Assembly: GCF_000421225.1 (NCBI RefSeq)
Contig: NZ_ATWL01000001.1
Span: forward strand, 372,001 to 436,000
Direction of reading: 5' to 3'
Source: Ruania albidiflava DSM 18029
GTDB taxonomy: Bacteria > Actinomycetota > Actinomycetes > Actinomycetales > Beutenbergiaceae
DNA length: 64,000 bases
Made by a program: the position numbers and the translations under genes. Below, one piece after another: positions 1 through 12,390 of this stretch. Position 1 is the first letter of the stretch. The number at the start of each line of letters is the position of its first letter. The notes beneath the pieces were generated by a model. The model worked only from the letters and a program-made list of their open reading frames with translations, had not been told where the DNA came from and made no database searches.

Positions 1-48
1 GCCGGGCAGGGCGTATGGCGTCTCGGCGCGTGCGGACGCGGTGGGCAT
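1..48 (-). CDS. 5' end of an unidentified gene leaving the window
   Basis: An ATG on the minus strand at 48 opens a frame that stays open to the window edge (MPTASARAETPYALPG). It is preceded by a GGGAG purine-rich site 11 bases upstream, which is the main reason to believe it. Only 16 residues are visible, too few to assign a family. It would be divergent from the TIGR03085-type gene, with a shared promoter region between 49 and 179. Confidence 0.4.
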   Translation of the reverse strand, partial: MPTASARAETPYALPG

Positions 49-179
49 GACGACGTGGGCTCCCTGGCACCTCGTGGTGAAGCATTCCCGCGCCGGCGGG
101 CCGGCAGATGGCGGGTGAAGAGGACTGTGCTCATCTTTGCACACCGAGCGACGGGCAGCAGTTGTGCCAGGCTGGGCAC

Positions 180-806
180 ATGTGGGCGCAGGTGGAGATG
201 CAGTCGCTGGCCGAGACGCTGCACGCAGCAGGTCCGGACCGGGACACGCTGTGTGCCGGGTGGCGCACCCGGCACCTGGCCGCGCACCTGTACCTGCGGG
301 CGCACCAGCCCTGGCAGCTGCTCGGGCTGGTGAGCGGCGGTGGGGTGGCGGAGCTGGCGCAGCAGTGCCAGGACCCGGCTCGGTACCACGAGCTGGTCGA
401 TGCGTTCACCGGGCCGGTACGGGGGCCGTGGCGGCTGTCTCGGTCCAGGGTGCTGGACGACCTGACGAACCTGGTGGAGTACGTGGTGCACCACGAGGAC
501 GTGCGCCGCGCCGGACCGGATCCGGCACCGCCGCGATCTCTGCCACCGGAGCAGCGGGCACAGGTCTGGGCGAAGTTCGCACGCACCGCGCTCGGCTTCT
601 ACCTGTCGGCGCCGGTCGGCGTGCTGCTGATGGTGCCCGGCGCGCCCACGTTCCGGGCCCGCCCTGGCGGCGATCCGGTCCGGGTGGTGGGCGAGCCGGT
701 GGAGCAGGCGCTGTACGCGATGGGCCGCCGGCCGCAGGCCCAGGTGGAGCTTCGCGGCAGCACCACCCAGGTGGAGAAGCTCAGGCGGTGGGCAGCCGGA
801 CGCTGA
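180..806 (+). CDS. TIGR03085-type DinB-fold metal-binding protein
   Basis: A 208-residue protein of the actinobacterial TIGR03085/maleylpyruvate-isomerase-like group, a DinB-type four-helix fold. The visible hallmarks are the N-terminal LCAGW-x-x-R-HLAAHL stretch (residues 25-37) and HHED near 104-107, whose histidines and acid resemble the metal ligands of this fold. Members are often annotated as mycothiol-dependent or metal-binding, but the substrate of this one is unknown. I chose ATG 180 because family similarity begins immediately after it; an in-frame ATG at 108 would add 24 unrelated residues. The 3' end overlaps convergent hisF by 26 bases. Confidence 0.8.
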   Translation: MWAQVEMQSLAETLHAAGPDRDTLCAGWRTRHLAAHLYLRAHQPWQLLGLVSGGGVAELAQQCQDPARYHELVDAFTGPVRGPWRLSRSRVLDDLTNLVEYVVHHEDVRRAGPDPAPPRSLPPEQRAQVWAKFARTALGFYLSAPVGVLLMVPGAPTFRARPGGDPVRVVGEPVEQALYAMGRRPQAQVELRGSTTQVEKLRRWAAGR

Positions 807-1563
807 ACCCGGCCGCGGCGAGCGCGGCCTTGACCTGGCCGATGGTCAGCGTGCCGAAGTGGAACACGCTCGCCGCCAGCAACGCATCGGCACCGGCCTG
901 GGCGGCCTGGACGAAGTGCTCCGCAGTACCCGCACCGCCGCTGGCGATCAGCGGCACCTGCACCTGCGCACGTACCGCCCGCAGCATCTCCAGGTCGAAC
1001 CCGTCGGTGGTGCCGTCGGCGTCGATCGAGTTCAGCAGGATCTCCCCTGCACCTAGGTCCTGGGCACGGCGGACCCACTCCAGCGCGTCGATACCGGTGC
1101 CCCGGCGACCCCCGTGGGTGGTGACCTCGTAACCGGACGGGGTGGCTGCGCCGTCCCGGGTCCTGCGGGAGTCCACGGACAGCACCAGCACCTGGGAGCC
1201 GAACTGGCCGGCGACCTCGGCAATGAGCTCCGGGCGCGCGATCGCTGCCGTGTTCATCCCCACCTTGTCCGCACCGGCGCGCAGCAGCCTGTCCACGTCG
1301 GCGACGCTGCGCACTCCCCCGCCCACGGTGAGCGGGACGAATACCTGCTCGGCGGTGGCGGAGACCACCTCCACTGTGGTGGCCCGGCCGTCGGAAGAGG
1401 CGCTCACGTCCAGGAAAGTCACCTCGTCGGCACCGTCGGTGTCGTACCGGCGGGCCAGCTCGACCGGGTCACCCGCGTCGCGGAGGTTCTCGAAGTTGAC
1501 CCCCTTGACCACGCGCCCGGCGTCCACGTCCAGGCAGGGGATGACCCGTAGCGCCACGCTCAT
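781..1563 (-). CDS. hisF: Imidazole glycerol phosphate synthase cyclase subunit
   Basis: HisF, 260 residues, the normal family length. It is the (beta/alpha)8 cyclase half of IGP synthase. It takes ammonia channelled from HisH and converts PRFAR to imidazole glycerol phosphate and AICAR in histidine synthesis. The N-terminus [16 protein letters not shown] is diagnostic. Catalytic acids are D12 and D131 (LSVDSRR), and GGGVR near 81-85 plus a late SGGAG loop form the phosphate sites. Its ATG overlaps the TGA of the upstream FKBP lipoprotein gene (ATGA), so the two are probably co-translated. No hisH or hisA is visible here; they may lie elsewhere. Confidence 0.97.
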   Translation of the reverse strand: MSVALRVIPCLDVDAGRVVKGVNFENLRDAGDPVELARRYDTDGADEVTFLDVSASSDGRATTVEVVSATAEQVFVPLTVGGGVRSVADVDRLLRAGADKVGMNTAAIARPELIAEVAGQFGSQVLVLSVDSRRTRDGAATPSGYEVTTHGGRRGTGIDALEWVRRAQDLGAGEILLNSIDADGTTDGFDLEMLRAVRAQVQVPLIASGGAGTAEHFVQAAQAGADALLAASVFHFGTLTIGQVKAALAAAGFSVRLPTA

Positions 1564-2447
1564 CGGCTGTCTCCTTCGGTGCCGTCCAGTGCGGAGACGG
1601 CGAGAACGTCGATCACGTACACGAGGGTATCGTCACCGAACGCCTGCTCGGGCGGCACCACCAGCATGATCTGTGAACCCACCCGGGCGTCCACCAGCCC
1701 GTTCTGCCACCCCTCGATCAGTCCGGTGAAGGCGATGGTCGTCGGGCCCTGCCCGGCGGACCAGGTGGACTCGACCACCTCACCGTCAGCCCAGGAGACG
1801 GCCACGTACCGCACGGTGACCGCCATCCCGGAACGGACCTGGGCGCCGTCTCCCCGACGCAGCGGCACGATCTCCAGGCTGGTGGGAGGCTCGTCGTCCG
1901 GGATGGTCACCGTGGGCTCGCCGTTGTCGGCCACCGCCACGTCCGGTGCACCCGCGGGCGGGTCCACCGGTTCACCCCACGCCCGGGTGTGCATCACGTC
2001 GTAGACGATCACTACCGGCTCCGGGCGCTCGGCCGTGCCGAGCTCCACCCGCAGCAGCCGGGTGCCCTCGGTGGCGTCCAGCAGGCTCTCGTACAGCGGG
2101 CCGGCGTCCTCCTGCGTGACCCGCATCGTCTGCGGCTGGGAGCCGAAGTTGTCCTCGATCACCTCACCGGTGGTGGCGTCCACGGCCAGGTAGGACAGCA
2201 GCGCCACATCCCCCTCGGCCAGCACCCTGCCCTCACCCTCGATCACGATGCTCGTCTGGGTCTCGGTGACCTCCAACGGTGTGGGGAACGTCACCTGCGG
2301 GAGCGCACCGAAGTCCCCGCCCACGGTGACCTGCTCGACCGCGGAGGGTTCGTCGTCCTCGGTGCAGGCAGACAGACCGAGCAGGAGCGCGAGCAGCAGC
2401 ACCAGGGCGCCAGCGTGGTGCGATCGGGCGGTCGGGGTGGTACGCAC
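1560..2447 (-). CDS. FKBP-type peptidyl-prolyl isomerase lipoprotein
   Basis: A secreted, lipid-anchored prolyl isomerase of about 295 residues. A basic stretch and a long leucine-rich hydrophobic run are followed by a lipobox L-S-A-C (Cys28 from GTG 2447), so it should be attached to the outer face of the membrane. The C-terminal third is a canonical FKBP fold ([38 protein letters not shown]). The preceding region looks like a degenerate first FKBP-like domain. An in-frame GTG at 2477 is an alternative start; 2447 gives the more typical signal peptide and follows an AGGA. It lies just downstream of pafA and overlaps hisF, ending the proteasome gene series. Confidence 0.85.
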   Translation of the reverse strand: MRTTPTARSHHAGALVLLLALLLGLSACTEDDEPSAVEQVTVGGDFGALPQVTFPTPLEVTETQTSIVIEGEGRVLAEGDVALLSYLAVDATTGEVIEDNFGSQPQTMRVTQEDAGPLYESLLDATEGTRLLRVELGTAERPEPVVIVYDVMHTRAWGEPVDPPAGAPDVAVADNGEPTVTIPDDEPPTSLEIVPLRRGDGAQVRSGMAVTVRYVAVSWADGEVVESTWSAGQGPTTIAFTGLIEGWQNGLVDARVGSQIMLVVPPEQAFGDDTLVYVIDVLAVSALDGTEGDSR

Positions 2448-2490
2448 GGGGGCCGATCCTACGTGCCTGACCTGCACAGCGTGGTCCAGG

Positions 2491-3891
2491 TCAGTCCGGC
2501 AGGTGCGCCAGCAGCGGGTCGGCGGGGCCGCCCATCGCGGCGATCAGGGCATCCACCCGCTCGTCCTCGCTCTTGAACGGGTCCTTGCACAGCACAGTGC
2601 GGCCCGCGTTGTCGTTCAGCTTCAGGTGCACCCAGTCCACGGTGTAGTCACGGCGGCGGGCGGTGGCTGCCTGCACGAACTCACCGCGCAGCCTGGCCCG
2701 GGTGCTCTGCGGCGGGGTCGCGGTGGCGGCTGCGACCTGCTCGTCGGTGACCACCCGGGTGACCAGCCCGCGGCGGACCAGCCGGGCCTGCAGCCCGTGC
2801 TCAGCGGAGATGTCGTGGTACGCCAGGTCCAGGCGCAGCACCCGCGGGTCGGACAGCGGCAGGTCGTGCGCGCTGGTGTACCGGTCCAGCAGGCGCTTCT
2901 TGATCGCCCAGTCCAGGTCCCTCTCCACCAGGCTGTGCTCACCGGTGCGTACGGCACGCAGACCGCGGTCCCACAGCTCCAGGACGGTCGCATCGTGTCG
3001 TCCCCCTTCACCGGTGCCAGCGAGGAAGTCCCGGGCTCGGTCCAGGTAGATCTGCTGAATCTCCGCGGCGGTGCGGCGTGCCCCGCTGGCCATCGTCACC
3101 GGCACGGTGCCGGTGAGGTCGTGGGAGATCTCCCGGATCGCGCGGACCGGGTTCTCCAGGGAGAGCTCGGGGAAGATGTGCCCCGCCTCCAGCATCCGCA
3201 GGATGATGTCGGTCATCCCGACCTTGAGCAACGTGGTGGTCTCGGACATCGAGGAGTCGCCGGAGATCACGTGCAGCCGCCGGTACAGGTCGGCGTCGGC
3301 GTGCGGCTCGTCGCGGGTGTTGATGATCGGGCGGGACCGGGTGGTGGCCGAGCTGGTCGCCTCCCAGAGGTGGTCGGCCCGCTGGCTGAAGCAGTACACC
3401 GGACCGCGGGAGGTGACCTGCACGTGCCCGGCGCCGGTGAGGATCTGCCGGGTGATCAGGAACGGGACCAGCACGTCGGCGACCCGGCTGAAGTCGCCGC
3501 GGCGGCGGACCAGGTAGTTCTCGTGGCAGCCGTAGGAGTTGCCGGCCGAGTCCAGGTTGTTCTTGAACAGGTGGATGCGGCCGTCGATCCCGTCGGCGTC
3601 CAACCGTTCCTGCGCGTCTGCCGCCAGCCCGGCGAGGATGACCTCACCGGCCTTGTCGTGGGCGACCAGCTGGGCGAGGTCGTCGCACTCGGCGGTGGCG
3701 TACTCCGGGTGGGAGCCCACGTCCAGGTACAGCCGGGAGCCGTTGCCGAGGAACACGTTCGAGGAGCGTCCCCAGGCGACCACCTTGCGGAACAGGTAGC
3801 GGGCTGCCTCCTCAGGGGTCAGTCCGCGGCCGGTGTCGGCAGCGCAGGTGAGCCCGAACTCGGTCTCCAGGCCGAAGATCCGCCGGATCAC
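2491..3891 (-). CDS. pafA: Pup--protein ligase
   Basis: PafA, 466 residues, a carboxylate-amine ligase of the glutamine synthetase superfamily. It uses ATP to join the C-terminal glutamate of Pup to lysines of target proteins, marking them for the proteasome. The N-terminal [12 protein letters not shown] carries the glutamate of the nucleotide/Mg site (E9). The middle holds [15 protein letters not shown], shared with its paralogue Dop. Starting with IFG and lacking Dop's extra loop (NANPMLMS) identifies it as the ligase rather than the deamidase. Its GTG start overlaps the prcA stop (GTGA), so it is translated as the last component of the dop-pup-prcB-prcA-pafA run. Confidence 0.97.
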   Translation of the reverse strand: MIRRIFGLETEFGLTCAADTGRGLTPEEAARYLFRKVVAWGRSSNVFLGNGSRLYLDVGSHPEYATAECDDLAQLVAHDKAGEVILAGLAADAQERLDADGIDGRIHLFKNNLDSAGNSYGCHENYLVRRRGDFSRVADVLVPFLITRQILTGAGHVQVTSRGPVYCFSQRADHLWEATSSATTRSRPIINTRDEPHADADLYRRLHVISGDSSMSETTTLLKVGMTDIILRMLEAGHIFPELSLENPVRAIREISHDLTGTVPVTMASGARRTAAEIQQIYLDRARDFLAGTGEGGRHDATVLELWDRGLRAVRTGEHSLVERDLDWAIKKRLLDRYTSAHDLPLSDPRVLRLDLAYHDISAEHGLQARLVRRGLVTRVVTDEQVAAATATPPQSTRARLRGEFVQAATARRRDYTVDWVHLKLNDNAGRTVLCKDPFKSEDERVDALIAAMGGPADPLLAHLPD

Positions 3892-4676
3892 GGGTGGTCC
3901 GGGGAGCTGGCGGTGCCGTTCGCAGCGTCGGTGCCCTCGGCCGGGGGCTGGCTGGCCTCTTCCGCCTGCTCCGGCGGCTGGGCCGGGGCCTGGTCAAGCA
4001 GCTCGGTGAGGGTGTGCACGGACAGCCGACGGAAGGTGCGCCGGGTGCGGGTGCGGTCCAGGACGGCGGCCTCCAGGTTGGTGGTCTCGATGGTGCGGGC
4101 GTCCTTGCCGGTGCCGGAGAGCACCTGCACTGCCAGGGCGAGCACCTCGGGCAGGCTCATCCCGGGTGTCCAGCGGGCACGTACCCGCTCGGCGAGCTTG
4201 TCGGCGGCACCCCCCATCACCACGAACCCGGGCTCGTCGGCCACCGAGCCGTCGTAGGCGAGCCGGTAGAGCTGGTCGCTGTCCTGGTCGGCGCCGACCT
4301 CGGCCACGGCGAGCTCTACCTCGAGCGGTTTGGACTCGGTGGTGAACACGGCACCAAGGGTCTGCGCGTAGGCGTTCGCGAGCCCACGAGCGTTCACGTC
4401 CTCCCGGTCGTAGGAGTACCCGCGCAGGTCGGCGTACCGCACCCCGGCGACCCGCAGGTTCTCGAACTCGTTGTACTTGCCTACGGCGGCAAACCCGATG
4501 CGGTCGTAGATCTCGCTGATCTTGTGCAGCGCACCGGAGGGGTTCTCGGTGACGAATGCGATGCCCTCGTCGTAGCCGAGCACCACCACCGACCGGCCTC
4601 GGGCGATGCCCTTGCGGGCGAAGTCGGCCCGGTCCTTCATCAGCTGCTCGGGCGAGACGTAGAACGGCTGGGTCAT
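3888..4676 (-). CDS. prcA: Proteasome alpha subunit
   Basis: PrcA, 262 residues. It forms the outer rings of the 20S core particle and the gated entry to the chamber. The N-terminal [19 protein letters not shown] is the actinobacterial gate and first helix. [19 protein letters not shown] and [19 protein letters not shown] are core alpha-subunit motifs. The last ~45 residues are a low-complexity Pro/Ala/Glu tail, common and variable in these subunits. The start overlaps the prcB stop (ATGA) and the stop overlaps the pafA start, so stoichiometry is probably set by translational coupling. Confidence 0.97.
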   Translation of the reverse strand: MTQPFYVSPEQLMKDRADFARKGIARGRSVVVLGYDEGIAFVTENPSGALHKISEIYDRIGFAAVGKYNEFENLRVAGVRYADLRGYSYDREDVNARGLANAYAQTLGAVFTTESKPLEVELAVAEVGADQDSDQLYRLAYDGSVADEPGFVVMGGAADKLAERVRARWTPGMSLPEVLALAVQVLSGTGKDARTIETTNLEAAVLDRTRTRRTFRRLSVHTLTELLDQAPAQPPEQAEEASQPPAEGTDAANGTASSPDHP

Positions 4677-5497
4677 ACCTCTCGGCTCCTCTCCGGCAGC
4701 GCGTCGATCTCCGCGGCCAAGGTGGCCAGCTGCTCGTCGGCGATCCGTTCCTGGCCGGTGGCGTCCACCCGCACCACGATCGGGTAGATGCCCCGACGGG
4801 CGTCCGGGCCGCCGGTGGCGGAGTCGTCGTCAGCGGCATCCATCAGCGCGTGCAGCGCCACGCGCACGGCGTCCTCGGCGTCCAGACCTGGGTGCCACAC
4901 CTTCTTCAGCGACCCCTTGGCGTAGACGGCGCCGGAGCCGATGCTGTGGTAGTCGTGCTCGTCGTAGCGGCCGCCGACCACGTCGTAGGAGAAGATCCGG
5001 CCGGTGTGCTCACGATGGTCATAGCCGCCGAACAACGGGAGCGCCACCAGCCCTTGCAGCGCCATCGGCAGGTTGCCCCGGACCATCGAGCCGAGCCGGT
5101 TCGCCTTGCCCTGCAGGGACAGCAGGGTGCCCTCGATCTTCTCGTAGTGCTCCAGCTCCAGCTGGAACAACCGGACCAGCTCGACGGCGACCCCCGCGGT
5201 CCCGGCGATACCGATCACCGAGTACTCGTCGGCGGCGAACACCTTCTCGATCTGCCGGTGCGCGATCGCCGAACCGGCGGTGGCGCGGCGGTCCCCGGCC
5301 ATCACCATGCCGCCCTCGTAGGTCAGCGCCACGATCGTGGTGGCGTGCGGGGTGCTCACCGGGGACTGCGGTGCCGGTCCTGCTCCGGGCAGCAGGTCCG
5401 GGGCGTGGGACCGGAGGAAGTCCACGAACGAAGAGCTGCCCGGGCGGGTGAACGCCGGCGGTAGCCGGTCCGGATAGCGGGCGTCCGGTGCGGTCAT
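4673..5497 (-). CDS. prcB: Proteasome beta subunit, N-terminal-nucleophile protease
   Basis: PrcB, 274 residues, the catalytic subunit of the inner rings. A 52-residue propeptide precedes the mature [11 protein letters not shown]. Autocleavage should expose Thr53 as the nucleophile. Counting from it, Asp17 (residue 69, in AGDRRAT) and Lys33 (residue 85, in QIEKVF) are present, so the active site is complete. Overlaps: ATGA with pup upstream and with prcA downstream. The C-terminus has an Asp-rich ADDDSATGG stretch before the final strands. Confidence 0.97.
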   Translation of the reverse strand: MTAPDARYPDRLPPAFTRPGSSSFVDFLRSHAPDLLPGAGPAPQSPVSTPHATTIVALTYEGGMVMAGDRRATAGSAIAHRQIEKVFAADEYSVIGIAGTAGVAVELVRLFQLELEHYEKIEGTLLSLQGKANRLGSMVRGNLPMALQGLVALPLFGGYDHREHTGRIFSYDVVGGRYDEHDYHSIGSGAVYAKGSLKKVWHPGLDAEDAVRVALHALMDAADDDSATGGPDARRGIYPIVVRVDATGQERIADEQLATLAAEIDALPERSREV

Positions 5498-5682
5498 TGC
5501 CCGCCCTTCTGCACGAATCCGCGCACGAAGCTCTCCGCGTTCGTCTCCAGCACGTCGTCGATCTCGTCCAGCAGGGAGTCCACGTCCGAGGTCTGGGCCT
5601 GGGGTGCGGCGGTCGGCGGTGGGGCCGGGTCGTCCTCCGGTCGCGGGTCCTGGGGGCGCTGCTCGAACTGTCGGCGCGACAT
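5494..5682 (-). CDS. pup: Prokaryotic ubiquitin-like protein Pup
   Basis: Pup, 62 residues, the protein tag of the bacterial proteasome. The first half is disordered and rich in Pro, Asp and Gln. The second half ([29 protein letters not shown] region) carries the helix that binds the Arc coiled coil. It ends in Gly-Gly-Gln, so Dop must deamidate the final glutamine to glutamate before PafA can ligate it; Gln-type Pups are the usual actinobacterial form. The stop overlaps the prcB start (ATGA). A 70-base gap separates it from dop. Confidence 0.97.
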   Translation of the reverse strand: MSRRQFEQRPQDPRPEDDPAPPPTAAPQAQTSDVDSLLDEIDDVLETNAESFVRGFVQKGGQ

Positions 5683-5752
5683 GTGTCCTCCTCCTGCGCT
5701 GGTACCTGTCTCGATCCTACGGCGTCTGGGCCGACCTGCAGGTACCGGTGGG

Positions 5753-7357
5753 TCAGCCAGGTGGTCTGGGCGGGGCGACGAGCTCGGCGAGCAGCGCGCC
5801 GGCGTCCGCGCTGCGGTCCAGCAGCTCTCCTACGTGCGTGCGGGTGCCGCGCAGCGGATCGGGGGTGGGCACCCGCTGCAGGCTGTCCGCCTCCGGTACG
5901 TCGAAGACCACAGCGTCCCAGTTGGCGGCGGCCACCTGGCGGCCGTACCGGCGGATCGCCTCACCGCGGAAGTAGGCGCGGGTGTCGGTGGGCGCGTGGC
6001 CGAGCGCGTGCTCCACCTCCTCGCGGGCGACCAGCGTCTCCACCGCACCGGAGGCCTCGAGCCGGGCGTAGATGCTCTTCTCCGGGCGCAGGTCGGACCA
6101 CTGCAGGTCCAGCGCTGCCAGCCGCGGGGAGTCCCAGTCCAGCCCGTGCCGCCGGCGCATCCCTTCCAGCACCTGCAGCTTGGCGACCCACTCGACCTCG
6201 CGGGACGTACTGGTGACGTCGCGACCGAGCCGCTCGAGCACGTCGGCCCAGCGACGCAGCAGCTCAGCGGTAGCAGTGTCCGGTGTGCCGGCTGCGGCGA
6301 CCTCCCGGGTGATGATCTCGCAGTAGGCCTGCTGGATCTCTAGAGCGGTCATCGTGCGCCCGTCCTCCAGGTCCAGCCGGGCAGTGAGCGTGAGGTCCCG
6401 GCTCACCTCGTGTGCCGCTGCCACCGGGTCGGCGAGCCGCAGCGCGCTGAGCTCCAGCATCGCGCTGCCCTGCTCCAGCAGCCACAGCAGCGTGGCTGTG
6501 GTGCCGAGCTTGAGGTAGGTGGAGACGTGCAGCAGGTTCGCGTCGCCGACGATCACGTGCAGGCGCCGGTATCGGGAGGCTTCTGCGTGCGGCTCGTCGC
6601 GGGTGTTGATGATCGGGCGGCGCAACGTGGTCTCCAGACCGACCTCGGTCTCGATGTAGTCGGCACGCTGGGAGATCTGGTAGCCGGGGGTCTGGCCGCG
6701 CTGCCCGAGGCCCACCCGGCCCGCACCGCAGAAGATCGGGCGGGTGACCAGGAACGGGGTCAGCACGGTGATGATCTCGTCGAACGGGACGGTCCGGTCC
6801 ACCAGGAAGTTCTCGTGCGTGCCGTAGCTGGCGCCCTTGCCGTCGGTGTTGTTCTTGTACGGCACCACCTCGGGCATGCCCGGTAGCTGGGCGAGCAACC
6901 GGGAGGAGCGCAGCAGCACCTCGTCGCCGGCTCGGTCCCACAGCACACCGTCCCGGGGGTTGGTCACCTCGGGTCCGGAGTACTCCGGGTGCGCGTGGTC
7001 CACGTAGTACCGGGCGCCGTTGGGCAGGATGACGTTGGCTACTGTGGTCGGCTCCGGCTGCGGCGCGGGCCGCCGACGGGTGGTGATCCGGTGCGGGTCG
7101 CCTTCCGGGGCGGGGGCCGACGGGTCGTCGGTGAGCAGGCTCGGGTCGGCCTTGGCCCGGTCCAGGCGCCAGCCGCGGGCATCGCAGAGCGGGTCTTCGT
7201 CCTGGTAGTCCCACCTGGCTCGAGACACGCCTGCGAGGCCGTCGGTGGCGTAGGCGGTGACGAGCTGGGCGGACATCAGCATCGGGTTCGCGTTCGGCAG
7301 CCCGACACCGAGGATGCCGTACTCGGTCTCGATGCCCATCACGCGTCGCACGCTCAT
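5753..7357 (-). CDS. dop: Pup deamidase/depupylase
   Basis: Dop, 534 residues. It deamidates the C-terminal Gln of Pup and removes Pup from substrates. It has the same fold as PafA, beginning VMGIETEYGILGVG with a conserved glutamate, followed by the Dop-specific NANPMLMSAQLV loop. [15 protein letters not shown] is shared with PafA. A Pro/Arg/Thr-rich insertion near residues 80-105 (DDPSAPAPEGDP...) is linker-like. Downstream are pup, prcB, prcA and pafA. Upstream, an inverted repeat and a broken DUF559-type gene separate it from arc, so its own promoter probably lies in or near the left repeat arm. Confidence 0.96.
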   Translation of the reverse strand: MSVRRVMGIETEYGILGVGLPNANPMLMSAQLVTAYATDGLAGVSRARWDYQDEDPLCDARGWRLDRAKADPSLLTDDPSAPAPEGDPHRITTRRRPAPQPEPTTVANVILPNGARYYVDHAHPEYSGPEVTNPRDGVLWDRAGDEVLLRSSRLLAQLPGMPEVVPYKNNTDGKGASYGTHENFLVDRTVPFDEIITVLTPFLVTRPIFCGAGRVGLGQRGQTPGYQISQRADYIETEVGLETTLRRPIINTRDEPHAEASRYRRLHVIVGDANLLHVSTYLKLGTTATLLWLLEQGSAMLELSALRLADPVAAAHEVSRDLTLTARLDLEDGRTMTALEIQQAYCEIITREVAAAGTPDTATAELLRRWADVLERLGRDVTSTSREVEWVAKLQVLEGMRRRHGLDWDSPRLAALDLQWSDLRPEKSIYARLEASGAVETLVAREEVEHALGHAPTDTRAYFRGEAIRRYGRQVAAANWDAVVFDVPEADSLQRVPTPDPLRGTRTHVGELLDRSADAGALLAELVAPPRPPG

Positions 7358-7395
7358 GGCCCCACCCTAGGCCGCCCGCCGCCCCTCCCCCGCCC

Positions 7396-7470
7396 GCTGA
7401 ATCCATTCAGGCGATACTTCGCACGTGGAGTCGTGCTCTGCGGTATCGCCCCCACGCAGCAGGTATCGCC
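7396..7470. repeat. Left arm of a 75-bp inverted repeat
   Basis: These 75 bases are the reverse complement of 8363-8437 at 68 of 75 positions by my alignment. The 40 bases nearest the enclosed gene are identical. The outer end is a 14-base palindrome (CTGAATCCATTCAG, 7397-7410). Inside, GGTATCGCC occurs twice, 20 bases apart, and its reverse GGCGATAC once, so the arm is itself REP-like. It lies 38 bases upstream of the dop start. Confidence 0.9.
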
Positions 7471-7512
7471 CAGCCAGGCCGCCGCCCCCTCGCCATCGCC
7501 GGTGCAGCGCAC

Positions 7513-8285
7513 TCACCCGATCCAGACACCCCGGGTTGCCCGCTCCGCGAGCCTCCGGTGCACCTCGGCAAGCAGCCTGCCGGGGCGGGCCAGATCGGCC
7601 CACACCACCCGGATGAGGATCCATCCCTCCCGCTCGAGCGCGTCCTGGCGCCGCTTCTCCTGGAACACCACCTCGGCCGGGTCTCCCGCGTGGCGGTCTC
7701 ACCTGCTGACTCCGCACGCCTGTCTGCCCGATCCAGCCGCCACCGCGCCTTGGCGGACCCACTGGCTCCGCGCCGGCCCGCCAACCGGTCGGCGATCTGC
7801 TCCCGCAGTCCCGGTTCTGCCAGCACGCGGTCCAGGACCATGAAGGCACCCAGGTCCGACATCGTCATGGCACAATCCACCGCTGTGCGCAGCACAGTGG
7901 TCACCGGCAGTGCATCGACCATCGTCATGTCCGCCTCGGCAACGGCTGCCCGATGGCGCACGATGGTCTGGTCCGCTCGGGCGGAGGCGCGCCCAGGTCG
8001 CAACAGATGAGTGCGGCTGGGGACGCGGTCCAACGGCAACCGGTGCAGCAGGGCGGCACTGTCGTGGCTGAACCACAGCGGACCCTCCAGCTGGCGGGCG
8101 ATGGCGTGCATCTGCTGGCGGGCGCGCACTCGTTCGCGTACGTAGCGATCCTCGCTCTCGACGACCGCTCCATAGGCTCCGCGGCGGACCCGCTGCAACG
8201 TGCCGGCCCGCACTGCCTTCTCCAGGGTGTTGCGGTCCAGGTCACCGGTCAGGTACACCACTGCTCCGGCTGCTCGTTCATCCAT
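7513..8285 (-). pseudogene. Decayed AbiEi-antitoxin/DUF559-type gene
   Basis: From ATG 8285 the frame encodes an N-terminal winged-helix typical of AbiEi-type antitoxin-domain proteins (DLDRNTLEKAVRAGTLQRVRRGAYGAV). A central domain follows (LWFSHDSAALLHRLPL; DALPVTTVLRTAVDCAM). The frame is then lost at about 7680-7700. The expected C-terminus continues in another frame as AEVVFQEKRRQDALEREGW and ILIRVVWADLARPGRLLAEV, ending at TGA 7513. The roughly 50-60 residues that normally carry the VDF...EFDG core of the PD-(D/E)XK-like domain are missing at the same point. The damage is therefore an internal deletion plus a frame change. Read straight through, the 8285 frame runs on to about 7407 with nonsense sequence. 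Full-length relatives are common, often multicopy, in actinobacteria. Confidence 0.75.
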
Positions 8286-8362
8286 GACCCGACCTTGACC
8301 GAGACGATGGTCCCGCGCGCAGCACGCACCCCCGGGTTGTGGACAACCTGGCACACCACCGC

Positions 8363-8437
8363 GGCGATACCTGCTGCGTGGGGGCGATACCGCAGAGCAC
8401 GACGACGCGTGCGAGGTGTCGACTGAATGGACTCAGC
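8363..8437. repeat. Right arm of a 75-bp inverted repeat
   Basis: Mirror of 7396-7470, with 7 mismatches all in the outer 35 bases. It ends 45 bases before the arc stop codon, so the whole unit (7396-8437, 1,042 bp) lies exactly between arc and dop. I see no obvious target duplication outside the two arms. Confidence 0.9.
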
Positions 8438-8482
8438 GCAGTGAGGGGTTGGCTGGCGGTGAGGGGGTGGCTGGGTGCGAGG

Positions 8483-10123
8483 TCAGAGGTACTGGCCGGT
8501 GGGGCTGATGTTCTCGATCGTGCGTCCCGGCTGTGCGGTGCCCTTGTCCTGCACGATCGTGCGGATGAACACGATCCGCTCCCCCTTCTTCCCGGACACG
8601 CGGGCCCAGTCGTCGGGGTTGGTGGTGTTCGGCAGGTCCTCGTTCTCCTTGAACTCGGCCACGCACGCGTCCAGCAGGTGGTCCACCCGGATCCCGCGCA
8701 CCCCGGTGGCGAGCAGGTCCTTGATCGCCTGCTTCTTCGCCCGGTCCACGATGTTCTGCACCATCGCCCCGGAGTTGAAGTCCTTGAAGTAGAGGATCTC
8801 CTTGTCCCCGCTGGCATAGGTGACCTCGAGGAACTGGTTCTCCTCGTCCTCGGCGTACATCCGGCCGACCGTGCGCTCGATCATGGCGTCCACAGCGGTC
8901 TGCGGATCGTCGTGGTGCTCGGCCAGGTCGTCCGGGTGGATCGGCAGCTCCGGGGTGAGGTACTTGGTGAAGATGTCCCGGGCGGACTCGGCGTCCGGAC
9001 GCTCGATCTTGATCTTCACGTCCAGCCGACCTGGGCGCAGGATGGCCGGGTCGATCATGTCCTCCCGGTTGGAGGCACCGATCACGATCACGTTCTCCAG
9101 CCGCTCCACACCGTCGATCTCGGCGAGCAGCTGCGGCACGATCGTCGTCTCCACGTCGGAGGACACCCCGGTGCCGCGGGTCCGGAACAGCGACTCCATC
9201 TCGTCGAAGAACACCACGACCGGGATGCCCTGAGAGGCCTTCTCCCTCGCCCGAGAGAAGATCAGCCGGATGTGCCGCTCGGTCTCGCCGACGTACTTGT
9301 TCAGCAGCTCGGGGCCCTTGACGTTCAGGAAGTAGCTGCGTACCGGGGTCCGCTCACCGGTGGACCGGGCGGCGGTCTTGGCCAGCGAGGTGGCCACCGC
9401 CTTGGCGATCAGCGTCTTGCCGCAGCCGGGCGGACCGTACAGCAGCAGGCCCTTCGGTGGTTTCAGACCGTGCTCGCGGAACAGGTCGGGGTGCAGGAAC
9501 GGCAGCTCGACGGCGTCGCGGATCTGCTCGATCTGAGCGGACAGGCCACCGATGTCGTCATAGGCGACGTCCGGCACCTCCTCGAGCATGAGATCTTCGA
9601 CCTCCGCCCGCGGGATGTGCTCGAAGGCGAACGCGGTGCGCGTGTCGATGGTGAGCGAGTCCCCGACTCGCACCGTGTGCTCCAGCAACGGTCCAGCCAG
9701 GCGCACGACCCGCTCGTCCTCACCACGGCCGATGACCAAGACCCGGCCGGCGTCCAGCACCTCCTTGACGGTGACCAGCTCGCCGACCGGGTCGTACCCA
9801 CCGGCTGCCACGACGGTCATCGCCTCGTTCAGCTGCACCTCTTGTCCGGGTCGCAGCGACTCGACCGGGACGTCGTGCGCCACACCGACGCGCATCTTCC
9901 GACCGGAGGAGAGGACGTCGATGCTGCGGTCGCCGCGGTCAGCGAGGAACAGCGCATAGCTGGCCGGCGGCTTGCTCATCTCCTCCAGCTGGGTGCGCAG
10001 CTCCACCAGCTGCGAGCGCGCAGTGGTGAGTGCGGTGACCAGCCGTTCGTTCTTCGCAGCGAGCTCGATCGCCTTGTCCTGCAGCTCCCGCTCGCGCGCG
10101 GACCCGTGATCGTCGACCATCAT
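8483..10123 (-). CDS. arc: Proteasome-associated AAA ATPase Arc/Mpa
   Basis: Hexameric ATPase that recognises pupylated proteins, unfolds them and feeds them into the 20S core; about 546 residues. Order: N-terminal coiled coil (about 8-50) that binds Pup; tandem OB folds (about 52-165); AAA domain with Walker A GPPGCGKT (about 230-237), Walker B VVVFFDE (about 302-308) and an [15 protein letters not shown] sensor/arginine-finger region; C-terminal GQYL, the tail that docks into the alpha-ring pockets. GTG 10126, ATG 10123 and ATG 10120 are consecutive possible starts after GGAGG; 10123 has good spacing. trmI lies 34 bases upstream on the same strand. Confidence 0.96.
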   Translation of the reverse strand: MMVDDHGSARERELQDKAIELAAKNERLVTALTTARSQLVELRTQLEEMSKPPASYALFLADRGDRSIDVLSSGRKMRVGVAHDVPVESLRPGQEVQLNEAMTVVAAGGYDPVGELVTVKEVLDAGRVLVIGRGEDERVVRLAGPLLEHTVRVGDSLTIDTRTAFAFEHIPRAEVEDLMLEEVPDVAYDDIGGLSAQIEQIRDAVELPFLHPDLFREHGLKPPKGLLLYGPPGCGKTLIAKAVATSLAKTAARSTGERTPVRSYFLNVKGPELLNKYVGETERHIRLIFSRAREKASQGIPVVVFFDEMESLFRTRGTGVSSDVETTIVPQLLAEIDGVERLENVIVIGASNREDMIDPAILRPGRLDVKIKIERPDAESARDIFTKYLTPELPIHPDDLAEHHDDPQTAVDAMIERTVGRMYAEDEENQFLEVTYASGDKEILYFKDFNSGAMVQNIVDRAKKQAIKDLLATGVRGIRVDHLLDACVAEFKENEDLPNTTNPDDWARVSGKKGERIVFIRTIVQDKGTAQPGRTIENISPTGQYL

Positions 10124-10157
10124 CACTCCCTCCGAGCGAGACCTCTTCTACTGTAGG

Positions 10158-12367
<2,210 letters not shown>

Positions 12368-12390
<23 letters not shown>

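Noticed and set aside
4200-4260. Long plus-strand open frames across the proteasome genes (for example 2248-4257)
   Set aside because: They are GC-rich antisense shadows of pafA and prcA, with low-complexity Gly/Arg/Val composition and no family motifs.
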